Origin: Candidatus Protochlamydia sp.
GTDB taxonomy: Bacteria; Chlamydiota; Chlamydiia; Chlamydiales; Parachlamydiaceae
DNA length: 64,000 bases
Direction: 5' to 3'
Assembly (NCBI GenBank): GCA_013695355.1
Contig: JACDAQ010000016.1
Coordinates: 1 to 64,000, forward strand
Position numbers and translations under genes: made by a program. A model generated the notes under the pieces. The model made no database searches and was not told where the DNA came from. It saw nothing but the letters and a program-made list of their open reading frames with translations. Positions within the stretch are counted from its first letter, which is position 1. Every line of letters begins with the position of its first letter. Shown here piece by piece: positions 38,829 to 47,834 of this stretch.

Positions 38829-39073
38829 TCTTATGCGACAAGTTGGACTTTCGATAAAGAGTGGTTTACGAGAAGAGCAAAGGATATAAAATTTAAAATT
38901 ACAGAATTGAAGAGATAGAGCAGATCGTAAATAATCCTCCTTATGAAGCGGATCCTAAGGGATATGTAAAAAAATGGATTAAGGATCGGGAACAAAAGTA
39001 TCTCGTAGATAATGATATAATTACATTCTTCAAAAATAATATCCCTATTGGCTATGAAGGATTAGTTTTTTGA
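38829..39073 (+). pseudogene. Frameshifted gene remnant of unknown family
   Basis: One frame (38829-38918) reads WTFDKEWFTRRAKDIKFKI and stops at a TAG. A second frame, open from 38897 to the TGA at 39071-39073, continues with IEEIEQIVNNPPYEADPKGY and KKWIKDREQKYLV. Both look like real protein sequence but there is no start codon, and the frame change lies between 38897 and 38915. The 3' end overlaps the end of the next gene on the other strand. No family was recognised. The remainder of the gap (38622-38828) is AT-rich without a gene. Confidence 0.5.
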
Positions 39074-39961
39074 AGCGTTATGCATAGCCACTTTCAAAAA
39101 AGCAGGCACCTGCTCCGATGGTAGCTTTTCACTTCGATTCAAACTCTTGTTTAATAAAATTAAAAGATAATTTGGACCTGCCACCTCTTGATCGGCAATT
39201 TCTTGGATATTACGCCAGTAATTGCGTTTATAGTGAGGATGGGCTTCCAAAAATTGTTGGACATCATGAACAGTAGGGTTTAAATTATTTATTTGGGATC
39301 CTTCTTTAAAATAATTGTTCCAACCCTGAAAAGCCATGCGCACAATTTTAGGCAAGGTCTCTTCGGGCAAAGTTTGCAAATTCTCTGTTTTTTTGTATTC
39401 CTGGCCTTGAAGCAATTGAACATACCCTTTTGGCGCATTTGGCCAATTAGCGGGATCCCATTCTTTCGAATCATTTAAAAATTCTTCAAATTGTTGGGGC
39501 GTTATGGCCCAATAAGTTTGCTCAGGAACAAGCAGTCGCTTCCATGTATGGTAAAGAAATAATAGATCAGGAGGCGCTGAAACGAGCTTTTCAGCATCCG
39601 CTAGGTTTAATGCGGCTTTGTCTTTGAAAAATCCCGTTAGATAGCCTATTTTTTTGGAGCTGTTCGACCGAATGAAAGAAGGAAATTGCCAAAGAAAAAC
39701 CGAAAAATCGCGATTTGTCACATCCAAAAAGGGTTCGGTCTTCTTCTCCGTAGAGACAATCCCATCATACCACCCCATGGTCCCCCAAATTAAAGAAACA
39801 AGGACAGTACCTAAAAAAATCCACAACCATATTGGTAAAGAACGGGCAACGGGGGCCGTCGGCTCGTGAATAAAATCATTTTCAGAAAGGGGCGGCTTAG
39901 GGGCGGCCGTGTTATTTTCTAATACATCCTTTTCGAATGGACCATTGCTTTCAGGGTTCAA
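39062..39961 (-). CDS. Unknown protein with one N-terminal membrane anchor
   Basis: This 299-residue protein was not recognised. A Pro/Glu-rich N-terminus (about 40 residues) is followed by one membrane segment at 41-62 (LPIWLWIFLGTVLVSLIWG) and a soluble part of about 230 residues rich in aromatic residues (TYWAITPQQFEEFLND, NYFKEGSQINN). It is likely anchored in the inner membrane with the C-terminal part outside the cytoplasm. It lies 184 bases before repeat copy D and the DUF1207-like gene in transcription order. It may be a lineage-specific chlamydial protein. Confidence 0.65.
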   Translation of the reverse strand: MNPESNGPFEKDVLENNTAAPKPPLSENDFIHEPTAPVARSLPIWLWIFLGTVLVSLIWGTMGWYDGIVSTEKKTEPFLDVTNRDFSVFLWQFPSFIRSNSSKKIGYLTGFFKDKAALNLADAEKLVSAPPDLLFLYHTWKRLLVPEQTYWAITPQQFEEFLNDSKEWDPANWPNAPKGYVQLLQGQEYKKTENLQTLPEETLPKIVRMAFQGWNNYFKEGSQINNLNPTVHDVQQFLEAHPHYKRNYWRNIQEIADQEVAGPNYLLILLNKSLNRSEKLPSEQVPAFLKVAMHNASKN

Positions 39962-40103
39962 TTTAGACCTCTTGCAAAATTTAATATTTTTTGAGCAGGT
40001 TTATTGTAAATTTTGAAATCATATATGGGCATAGTCCAAAAATTTTGCAATAAAAATGCCAAATAAGACAATTTTAGCATGCAAATGTTAATAGCAAAGG
40101 GTC

Positions 40104-40149
40104 TTAGAATCTGTTCAAAATCAAATCGGAAGATTTTAACAGATTCTAA
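40104..40149 (-). repeat. Palindromic repeat (family copy D) at a gene end
   Basis: TTAGAATCTGTT (40104-40115) pairs perfectly with AACAGATTCTAA (40138-40149), and AAAATC with GATTTT inside. The centre holds ATCGGAAGAT. The end sequence matches copies A and B. It overlaps the stop codon of the DUF1207-like gene (40146-40148), so it may act as its transcript end. Confidence 0.8.
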
Positions 40150-41165
40150 TATCCGTAAGTGCCGCGTATACTTAAGTAATGGGTCGGAGATTTGCTAAAT
40201 TGGCCATCCACAGAATAACCATCATGATATTCCAAAAAAAGTCTCAACTTATGCCTATTCCCTGAAACCTTTCCCCACTCCCACCCTAAAACATAAGTAT
40301 TGTTAATATGGTGTTTGAAATGGGACTGATAATAAAAATGCATTCCAAAAAAAGGCAGGCCGTACAGTCGGTCGCAGTAATCTTTGTAACCTAATTGATG
40401 AAGGCGCAGTTCTAATCCCGCGACCGCATAAAATTCCCCGCAGCGATAGGAATCATCCTGGCAGCAAACATCGCCCAACCCTCCGTATAAACGGAGCTGT
40501 TGGTTTTGCCAGGAAACGTATAGGTCGAGAGCTTCAATACTTGGATTACGCCGATGAAAATGGGGGTGGTTCAATAGGAACTCATCGCCAATATGGGTGG
40601 ATATGTGGTACCCCCGTAAACGGATGGCCCAATTTCCAAAGGCATAAGTAACCGGAACCCCAACATAATAGTCTGCATCTATTAAAGGGGAGGAATAGTG
40701 CAGCGGGTCAAAAATTGCCCATACGCCCCCCTCTATTTCAAGCTGAAGATCTCCCCTGAAACACCATAGATCGCACCAGCGAAAGATCGGGAGCCTGTCG
40801 GCGAAAGAGACATCGATCACATTCTGAACTGTGACACTGTCATTAAAACGCCACCCCACCGAATAGGTTAGCTGGCGAGGATCAGCTATAAGCGGACGAA
40901 ACAACGGAGGTCCTTCTGGCAGCCAAATACCCCATAAATTATGCGAACGGGCGTACTCGCAATCAGTCCCAGGCTCTACAGAAGACCAGCAATTTTGGTT
41001 ATAAATTTCAGGATGGGCTTCCCGATAGCTATCCAAATCCTGGGCTCCGATCTTGACGGCGATCGGATCAGCGACATCACCAGCGCAATCATCAAAATTG
41101 TCGCTATAAAGCGGGCTCAAGTTAAGAACAAATAGGAATGCCCAAATATGTTGAAAATAACGCAT
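40146..41165 (-). CDS. DUF1207-like protein, probably outer membrane
   Basis: This 339-residue protein starts with a signal peptide (MRYFQHIWAFLFVLNLSPLY). LPEGPPLFRPLIADPRQLTY near residues 85-105 and SVGWRF just after are typical of DUF1207. The rest alternates polar and aromatic residues (ALDLYVSWQNQQLRLYGGLG, YVLGWEWGKVSG) and ends in GTYGY, as in beta-barrel proteins with a C-terminal aromatic. It has about a dozen Cys residues, which fits the disulfide-linked chlamydial envelope. Function unknown. Confidence 0.72.
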   Translation of the reverse strand: MRYFQHIWAFLFVLNLSPLYSDNFDDCAGDVADPIAVKIGAQDLDSYREAHPEIYNQNCWSSVEPGTDCEYARSHNLWGIWLPEGPPLFRPLIADPRQLTYSVGWRFNDSVTVQNVIDVSFADRLPIFRWCDLWCFRGDLQLEIEGGVWAIFDPLHYSSPLIDADYYVGVPVTYAFGNWAIRLRGYHISTHIGDEFLLNHPHFHRRNPSIEALDLYVSWQNQQLRLYGGLGDVCCQDDSYRCGEFYAVAGLELRLHQLGYKDYCDRLYGLPFFGMHFYYQSHFKHHINNTYVLGWEWGKVSGNRHKLRLFLEYHDGYSVDGQFSKSPTHYLSIRGTYGY

Positions 41166-41342
41166 GGATTGCCCATCAAGTACAGTTATTAAAAAATTTC
41201 TTTAAAAGAATTTAGGGATAGCAAAAAGAAGAGAAATCTGCAAGCGAATCCAAAAAAAATATTAATTTTGCAAACTGAATTTGAATAGACCTGAATTTCT
41301 GAGATTTTTTTCTCGAAAATCAGAGGAAGTGCGGATCTAATA

Positions 41343-42134
41343 TTAAGGTTTTTTAAGGGAAAATAGCAAATCGGCTATATTCAAGAAATACCAGTTATTT
41401 TGGGCACGGACTGAACCCCATACTTTAATATAAAAGCAGGGGCCAGTAAAAAGGAGAATTTTGTCTTGCAAGTCTAGATTTACACTGAAAGACAGCACAT
41501 GATCTGGAACTTCTTTCGGAACAGCAATAATTCTTCGCCCCTCGTTGCTGCTAAAATGCATTTTGAATAGCTTTTCATTTTCATGCATCATCATTTTTTT
41601 GGCCTCTTTTAATGCGGGATCCGTATCCTTATGCATTAATGAAATACCTCCATGCCTTAAAAGAAAAGATGCAACCTTTGTTTTTTTGTTCCATAAAGCA
41701 TTGTCTAATGGGGTCCTGCGAAAATTTTCGGAACCCGATCAACCAAATTCACTGGAAGACCTAAGTGTATAAGAACTTTTGCTGTCAGATAACCTGTCGG
41801 GTTTACAAATTCCTGATACGGCGGCATCTAGGGCATTTAATCTTGGAAGATCATCCAAAGTATGATGTAACAATAAAGCTTTACCGTCTTGACCGCCTTT
41901 TTCGACAAGATGCTTAATCAAAGCAACATTCCCATAGAAAGCAGCTATATATAAAGCTGTATGCCCGCACATTTCGTTGCCATCCGGATGGTCTAAACTA
42001 TAATTAGGATATTGCGAACACTTATTGTCAAATTACGCTGGGGTATTATCACTTTTAATAAAAGAAGTAATGGCATTTGCTGCCTCAATGTTGGCGTAAA
42101 TACTCGGTGGGGTTGTTGAAAAATTTAAATTCAT
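41343..42134 (-). pseudogene. Ankyrin-repeat gene broken by two in-frame stops
   Basis: A single reading frame runs from the ATG at 42132-42134 to the stop at 41343. It is interrupted by TAA at 42033-42035 and TGA at 41739-41741, with no frameshift. Before, between and after the stops it encodes ankyrin-type sequence: GHTALYIAAFYGNVALIKHL and, past the second stop, RRTPLDNALWNKKTKVASFL followed by LRHGG. The C-terminal part (about 100 residues) is unique. The pieces are too short to work alone, so the gene is probably dead; sequencing error at two sites is the alternative. Confidence 0.8.
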
Positions 42135-42416
42135 AATTACCTTTTTATTATTGTTATTAGAAAATTTAATTTAGTTTTACGATCTAATTAAAATAGTATA
42201 TTTTTTATTAAAAAAACTTAATTTATAATAACAATTTTAATAAACTTTGTAAACTTAAAAATTAAATTTAAAAATCTAAATCAAAAAAAATATTAAGAGG
42301 AGAAATTTTGTTGTTCTCAAGGAAAAATTATATGTAAGAAATTAAGTTATAAAATGGATTGAGGTTCAGTGGTCGAACATAAAAATTTATGAATTCTATT
42401 AAGAAGATAATTGATA
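42135..42416. other. AT-rich gap upstream of the ankyrin pseudogene
   Basis: About 280 very AT-rich bases with homopolymer runs of A and T. No gene, RNA or repeat copy was seen. Confidence 0.5.
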
Positions 42417-42447
42417 AAACCGGGAACGAGCCAAGCGTACCCGGTTT
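42417..42447 (-). terminator. Terminator of the small cysteine-rich gene
   Basis: AAACCGGG (42417-42424) pairs with CCCGGTTT (42440-42447). On the minus strand the hairpin begins ten bases after the stop codon and is followed by TTTTATC. Its presence supports the small gene being real. Confidence 0.75.
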
Positions 42448-42457
42448 ACTTTTTTAT

Positions 42458-42637
42458 CTATTTTTGATGGCATCTGCAAGGATGGCCTTCCATACATCCG
42501 CAATGGCAACCCACTTTGCAGCCGCACCCGCATGGGCAGTGAGTTGCATTATTTCCATGCTGCACCTCTGCCTGAGGAGTTCCCTGCAAAAAAGCAGTGC
42601 TCAACAAACATCCTACGAAAAATAATGTACTTCTCAT
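42458..42637 (-). CDS. Small exported cysteine-rich protein
   Basis: This 59-residue protein has a signal peptide (MRSTLFFVGCLLSTAFLQG) and then a mature part of about 35 residues that contains nine Cys in CPCGCGCKVGCHCGC and HPCRC, plus several His. The start is the ATG at 42635-42637: GGAGG lies five bases before it, while the ATG four codons upstream overlaps that site. The spacing of Cys resembles metallothionein-like metal binders; alternatively it could be cross-linked to the disulfide-bonded envelope. No homologous family is recognised. A terminator follows directly. Confidence 0.75.
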   Translation of the reverse strand: MRSTLFFVGCLLSTAFLQGTPQAEVQHGNNATHCPCGCGCKVGCHCGCMEGHPCRCHQK

Positions 42638-42815
42638 TTTTACCTCCATGGAAACTCAAGTTTGACGAAACATCTCCCGCAAATTTTAGCTTAAAATTAC
42701 ACAAAGTCAAGATTAATTGAGTAATAAATTATTTTTAAATTATAAGCAAGTTTGACACTAGTGCTATTTCCCTTCAACTCCTTGCACTAAATCGAAAGTG
42801 AAAGCTCTCGCGATT

Positions 42816-42869
42816 GAACGATCGAAAGTCACCTTGTATTATTAATGCTAGGCGACTTACGATCGATTC
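42816..42869. promoter_or_regulatory. Hairpin upstream of the M48 protease gene
   Basis: GAACGATCGAAAGTCACC (42816-42833) pairs with GGCGACTTACGATCGATTC (42851-42869) at about 16 of 18 positions. It lies 75-130 bases before the protease start. The surrounding sequence is richer in G+C than other gaps. It could be part of an mRNA leader, a small RNA or a repeat; none can be shown. Confidence 0.45.
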
Positions 42870-42944
42870 AAGCCCGAGGCTTTGATGCCGATCTAGTAGT
42901 AGAAATTTAAGTGAAAATAGTAATAAAGTTAGTAGGAGGTCCGT

Positions 42945-43787
42945 GTGAGATTATATAATCAGAATGGCGCCAGAAGAGGAGGATCTCTTTGGATAGGTGC
43001 GCTCATTGCGGTAGTAGCGTTCGTAATGTACTTCTCTCAAACCGAAAAAAACCCCATTACGGGAGAATCGCAGCGAGTCACTTTAACCCCCCGCCAAGAA
43101 ATTCAATTGGGATTGCAGTCAGCCCCCGCAATGGCAGCCAAAATGGGTGGCGAGGTTTCATTGGAAGATCCTCGAACTCAAAGGGTTCAAAAAATTGGAA
43201 ATGAGATATTAGGTAAAAGCAAAGCGAAACACGGGCCATGGAAATTCCATTTCCACTTGCTTCGAGATCAAAAAACCGTCAATGCTTTTGCCCTGCCCGG
43301 CGGACAGATTTTTATTACGCTTGGACTTTACAATTTATTGAAGAATGATGCTGAACTGGCAGGAGTGCTTGCGCACGAAATGGGACATGTCATCCAACGC
43401 CATTCGGCGCAGCAAATGGCCAAAGGACAGTTAGGACAGCTTTTAGTCACTGCAGTTGCAGTAGGGGCAAATGACGGATCAAATCGCGGCTATCAGGCGG
43501 CAATGATCGCAAACGTGATCAATCAGATGACGCAATTGCGCTATGGCCGCAAAGATGAACTAGAAGCAGATCAATGGGGCCTTCAACTCATGTCTGAAGC
43601 TGGCTATAATCCCGAGGCCATGATTATTGTGATGGAGGTATTGCAAAAGGCATCGCCTGGAGGGCATCAACCTGAAATGCTGCTATCCCATCCTTATCCG
43701 GCCCATCGGATTGAAAAAATTAAAGAGTATCTGAAAGCCCATCCAAAGATCTATAAAAAAAATTCCTCAAACAATGAAATAAGATAA
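42945..43787 (+). CDS. M48 family metalloprotease, membrane-anchored
   Basis: This 280-residue protein starts with GTG, preceded by AGGAGGT at a five-base distance. One hydrophobic segment (residues about 12-26) is probably an anchor or signal. The zinc motif is HEMGH (in GVLAHEMGHVIQRHSA) with the third ligand Glu in ELEADQWGLQLM further on; ALPGGQIFITLGLY before it is typical of the family. It resembles BepA/YfgC-like and Oma1-like periplasmic proteases, which check outer membrane protein assembly. It lacks the TPR tail of BepA. Expected location is the periplasm. Confidence 0.9.
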   Translation: MRLYNQNGARRGGSLWIGALIAVVAFVMYFSQTEKNPITGESQRVTLTPRQEIQLGLQSAPAMAAKMGGEVSLEDPRTQRVQKIGNEILGKSKAKHGPWKFHFHLLRDQKTVNAFALPGGQIFITLGLYNLLKNDAELAGVLAHEMGHVIQRHSAQQMAKGQLGQLLVTAVAVGANDGSNRGYQAAMIANVINQMTQLRYGRKDELEADQWGLQLMSEAGYNPEAMIIVMEVLQKASPGGHQPEMLLSHPYPAHRIEKIKEYLKAHPKIYKKNSSNNEIR

Positions 43788-43831
43788 GGAGATATAAAAA
43801 AACTTACTAAAACCAATATAAATTATAAATT

Positions 43832-43859
43832 TTGCAGGTTTTATTTTTTATGCTATAAT
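43832..43859 (+). promoter_or_regulatory. Likely promoter of the kinase-like gene
   Basis: TTGCAG (43832-43837) and TATAAT (43854-43859) are spaced 16 bases, with TGC directly before TATAAT giving an extended -10. It lies about 50 bases before the start codon of the kinase-like gene. Confidence 0.5.
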
Positions 43860-43912
43860 AATACCAACTAACTAATAATGTTTTTTCATTTATAGTTCGT
43901 TGAGGTGTTATT

Positions 43913-46462
43913 ATGATACAAAAATTACCCGATGGATTTAGTGGTCCTCAGGCAATAACTGCACCTGTAGAAAAACTATCGCCAGAATTAAAAAATAAAT
44001 TAATTAATCATGAACAAAAAGGGGCAGCTGAGATAGCCGCCAAACAACTCTTCGACGGCCACAAGACAAGCGTCATTATTCCTGTACATAGAGAGCAAAT
44101 CAATCATAGTGAGTTGGCTCAATCAGATGTCAGCGGAATGGTTGAAAATCTTAAGGAACAAAAGCCCCAGCCTGTTTTTTATCGTGTGCCTTCGGCAAAA
44201 GAACGTAAGGCTGATACGGTAAACAAGTTATACAGAGAAACAAATATAAGTCCAGGGCGTGAAAAGTTCCTGCATGAAGTGTATGTCAATGCGCACACTT
44301 TAGAAGTGGATTTAAACCGCCAACCAGTCACTATAGGAAACATTACGCGTGAAAAGTCTTATTTTGAGGGGAGACCTCCCGAGGTAATATATCGTTATCT
44401 TTCTGCACACGTGTCTGGTTATATTAAGGATGAAAATCCAGAATTAAATGTTAGCCCTAATAAAATGGATGAAATACTTAATTCAATGTCTCAAACTTTT
44501 CGCAACGCCATTGCAAAAAGTCGAAATGATGTTCTTCCGCATGAACCATGGGTTGTAGCTGGCGGTAAAGGGAAAGAGGAAGTAAAATTCGAATTTGAAA
44601 GTAAATGGTTTGGCCAGTCAGAAGTACTTGTAGTAACAACCAAATCGACAAAAATATACACAAACTTCGATGATGAAAATGCCAGGCCAAAAGAAGTTAT
44701 TATGGAGGCCCAAGTCAAGCATAATTTAAAAACTAATGACGTTACTCTGGTTTATAAGCTATCAATTGATGGAAAAGAAGAGGAATGGGATCCGGCCACT
44801 AGATTCACAACTCCCCCAGTGCTTTTAAAAAGCGAAGGTTATAAACATGAACCTGCGGAAAAATTTAGAAGTACAATCAAAGAATCGCATTATCAGGAAT
44901 TGAAAAAAGAAATTCCCGTGATCAATCAATGCGTTAAGGGCCATTTAGAAGCCTTTAAGGCCTCTGCTCAAAAAACAGAGCTCGGAAGCCTGCATATTAC
45001 TATTAAGGAAGGAGACAAACCTTCTAATTTTTTACGCCAGCTAACAGCTAATGGGAAGTATGGCCTGACCATAAAAGATAACGGTGATGTTTTTCTTCAC
45101 GTTCCTTCAACAGTGTTTGCCCAAGGGGGAGAAAAAAAGGTCAGTTTTACAGTTCAGCTTTTTTCCAACAGCCAGCAGCTGACTAAAACAACTGCCACCT
45201 CTCTTTTTAAGCCCACAGTTTTGGCAGACATTGAAAATTCCCAAGTTGCGGTATTTGCCGAGCCATTAAATCGGGAAGATTTGAATGTCCTTGAAGGTGA
45301 AAAAAAAGTGATGGGAAGCTCCATTAAAAATTTTGATCATATTCTAATTCCCCGCCTTGTAACACAATATACCACCCAGGGAAATGAAACGACGCCTCAA
45401 ACTGGAATAATTATGCCTTACTGCGATGGAGGTGATTTGAGAAATAAAGTGTTTGATTTGAAAAGTCAAGATAGCTTCGAAGATTATAAAAAACATGCGG
45501 AAGGGCTTTTAAGAGGTCTTAATGAATTTCATGAGGCGGGCGTGTATCATGGTGATATTAAACCGGAAAATATTATGCTGCGTAACGGCATCCCTTTTGT
45601 AGCAGATTTTGGGAAGGTGATGACAAATGAGGAATTGATCATGCGGCCTGTTAAATTAGATAATAAAGAATATGAAAGTTTAAAGAAAAAATTTTTAGAT
45701 AATAGTCAACTTTGCAATGGAGATAACGTTCAGGCTAATGAGAAATACAATCACATGATGGAAAAATTAGAAAATTTAAGTCTTGAAAGAAAAGATAGAA
45801 CCCTAACCCCTGATATACGGGCAGAATTGGTTGCTTATAGAGACTCGATCGAATCAGTTGATAATAAAGCTTCACAAAGCCAAATATTACAGATTGATCA
45901 ACTTCTAAAAAAAATAGATAAACCGCTAACCAGTCCCATTAGGAGCCAGGGAACTCCAGCCTACGATCCGCCAGAGGCGAATGGATTGAGTTTTGCTACC
46001 GATTTTGAACTATCCCAGCCACAAAAAGCAAAAGCAAGTGCAGACGCTTTCCGATTGGGGGTAACGCTCTATCAGTTGACACATGAGATTGAACCTCAGA
46101 AAATTGAAGAAATGTACAAAAATGAATTAACAACAGAATTAGTAAAAAGAAATGTGAATAAAGAAACATTGCACAATAAATCGAGCCTTGAATTAGAGAA
46201 ATTGCTAAATGAGGTAATTAAGGAACTGAATCAAGAGCCTAAAAATTTAAAACAGTTAAAAGAAGATTTAAAACCCCTTTTGAATAGAGAAGCTGTCGAA
46301 GCCTTCAAACTAGAAAATAGAGATAGTCTACCCGATTCAGAAAATGATCGCATTATTTTACAATTATTGCATGATAATCCTGTTGAACGTGCGACTGTAA
46401 AAGAAACATTGGAAAGTTTTCAGAAATTAACATATTCAAACCCACTCCCAATAGAGAGCTAA
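43913..46462 (+). CDS. Large protein kinase-like protein (candidate effector)
   Basis: This 849-residue protein has a protein kinase-like C-terminal half. HGDIKPENIM (His546 onward) is the catalytic loop and DFGK (Asp565) the metal-binding loop; GTPAYDPPE (from about 680) corresponds to the activation segment end and ADAFRLGVTLYQL to the following helix. About 115 residues are inserted between DFG and GTPAYDPPE, which is exceptional. The usual VAxK lysine is not obvious (VAVFAEP instead), so activity is uncertain. Residues 1-400 are unrecognised, charged and lack a signal peptide. Chlamydial kinases such as Pkn5 are type III secreted; this could be similar. Confidence 0.8.
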   Translation: MIQKLPDGFSGPQAITAPVEKLSPELKNKLINHEQKGAAEIAAKQLFDGHKTSVIIPVHREQINHSELAQSDVSGMVENLKEQKPQPVFYRVPSAKERKADTVNKLYRETNISPGREKFLHEVYVNAHTLEVDLNRQPVTIGNITREKSYFEGRPPEVIYRYLSAHVSGYIKDENPELNVSPNKMDEILNSMSQTFRNAIAKSRNDVLPHEPWVVAGGKGKEEVKFEFESKWFGQSEVLVVTTKSTKIYTNFDDENARPKEVIMEAQVKHNLKTNDVTLVYKLSIDGKEEEWDPATRFTTPPVLLKSEGYKHEPAEKFRSTIKESHYQELKKEIPVINQCVKGHLEAFKASAQKTELGSLHITIKEGDKPSNFLRQLTANGKYGLTIKDNGDVFLHVPSTVFAQGGEKKVSFTVQLFSNSQQLTKTTATSLFKPTVLADIENSQVAVFAEPLNREDLNVLEGEKKVMGSSIKNFDHILIPRLVTQYTTQGNETTPQTGIIMPYCDGGDLRNKVFDLKSQDSFEDYKKHAEGLLRGLNEFHEAGVYHGDIKPENIMLRNGIPFVADFGKVMTNEELIMRPVKLDNKEYESLKKKFLDNSQLCNGDNVQANEKYNHMMEKLENLSLERKDRTLTPDIRAELVAYRDSIESVDNKASQSQILQIDQLLKKIDKPLTSPIRSQGTPAYDPPEANGLSFATDFELSQPQKAKASADAFRLGVTLYQLTHEIEPQKIEEMYKNELTTELVKRNVNKETLHNKSSLELEKLLNEVIKELNQEPKNLKQLKEDLKPLLNREAVEAFKLENRDSLPDSENDRIILQLLHDNPVERATVKETLESFQKLTYSNPLPIES

Positions 46463-46576
46463 CCTAAAGTTCTTAAATTTAATAATTATGCATTAATATT
46501 TACTTATTTACTCCTTTATTTAACCTTAGCAACATTCACTTAAAATTTTGATATCGGTTTAAATAGGAGTAACCAA

Positions 46577-47770
46577 ATGAATGTTTTATCTTTAATAAAA
46601 AATGCGTGCTTTAATTTATATAATAGCAGTTTCTCTTACCAAAATAAAGAAACGAATTACCAGCCTAGGGCCATTCCTGAGCCTATCATAAGACGTATGA
46701 ATTTTTGTGATTCCAAACATCAACCAGGGAAATTATTTTGCGAATTCAATGTATCAGTTCAATCCAGAAATACACACTTTCCAAGTCCATTGAACTCCAT
46801 CAATCCCCGCATTCCCTCTCAAACCATTCAAGTCGAAGGACAAACAAGTTTGCTCATTCAGACGCTGCATAATCAGATCAGTCAACTGGAAAGGGAAAAT
46901 CACTCAACTTTAGATTCAATTGCCGTAAAACCATCCCATTATACACTCCCTAATTCCATTTCTCCTCTTACTACTTTGAGTTCAAAGGAGAATATACAGA
47001 AATATTTGGAATTGACCAAACTCAATACGAAATTACAAAAAGTATCGGACTTTAGCAATGAAGAAATGATGGAAGTCCTCGATCTTGTCAGTGAAGCTTG
47101 TGTACACTTAGAGGATAGGCTCAAGGGATTACGTGAAAAAAGTCCTTACATCGAAGAGGATGATCTTTTAATTGAAAATATAGAGCACTCTGAGATTCTT
47201 GAAACAACTGTAAAAGCCCTCCGTCAATTGGAAGCTAACTTTCAGGCCATGCAAAAAGCCCATTTAACTGCTTCTCAAGTTATCCCAAATAAACAGGCAG
47301 ATACAATTAATAATTTATTGGAAAAAATTGACCAATTGAATTATGAAAAAGGTTTTCTGCAAGAATGCCGTGAGAATTTGCCATTCAATCAGGCCTACGA
47401 TATTCAAGAGCTGCATTTGCTGACGAAATCATTTTCGAGTGAAAGAACAGAGTTAAATCAAAAAATTGATTTCTCACGTCAAAAATTAAATAAAGCCAAG
47501 CAATTTAGCAATGAGATGACTAATCATTTGCTTGATTATGCTGAACTTTTAAAAATTAATCTTCAAAGCATACGGCGTCTGTGTCCTAATGCGGCTTCTT
47601 CTAAACTAGTAATCACGCCCCTGCTCGATATTGCTTCGCATAAAATGACGTTGACCACAAACCAGGCTAAAATTGAGAAAACCCAGGAAGAAGGCATCAA
47701 TCAGGATGAGTTCAGGTTTGCAGCCAATGAAGTGGCATTAGCGCTAAAACAACTGATGGAAATAGGCTAA
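46577..47770 (+). CDS. Unknown coiled-coil protein
   Basis: This 397-residue protein was not recognised. The N-terminal 90 residues are Pro/Ser-rich and probably unstructured. From about 95 onward it is helical with heptad-like Leu/Ile spacing (LIQTLHNQISQLEREN, NNLLEKIDQLNYEKG, LNQKIDFSRQKLNKAK). No membrane segment is present. It follows the kinase-like gene by 114 bases on the same strand and may be related to it in function. AGGAGT lies before the ATG. A coiled-coil effector is possible but not shown. Confidence 0.65.
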   Translation: MNVLSLIKNACFNLYNSSFSYQNKETNYQPRAIPEPIIRRMNFCDSKHQPGKLFCEFNVSVQSRNTHFPSPLNSINPRIPSQTIQVEGQTSLLIQTLHNQISQLERENHSTLDSIAVKPSHYTLPNSISPLTTLSSKENIQKYLELTKLNTKLQKVSDFSNEEMMEVLDLVSEACVHLEDRLKGLREKSPYIEEDDLLIENIEHSEILETTVKALRQLEANFQAMQKAHLTASQVIPNKQADTINNLLEKIDQLNYEKGFLQECRENLPFNQAYDIQELHLLTKSFSSERTELNQKIDFSRQKLNKAKQFSNEMTNHLLDYAELLKINLQSIRRLCPNAASSKLVITPLLDIASHKMTLTTNQAKIEKTQEEGINQDEFRFAANEVALALKQLMEIG

Positions 47771-47834
47771 TCATAATCCTAACAAAGCGGCAGGATTTGT
47801 TCCCTGCCTGCTTTCCAATTTTGAAAGATTTAAT

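Noticed and set aside
41343-41636. Stand-alone 97-residue gene
   Set aside because: It is in the same frame as the ankyrin pieces upstream and continues them past an in-frame TGA, so it is the 3' part of a broken gene.
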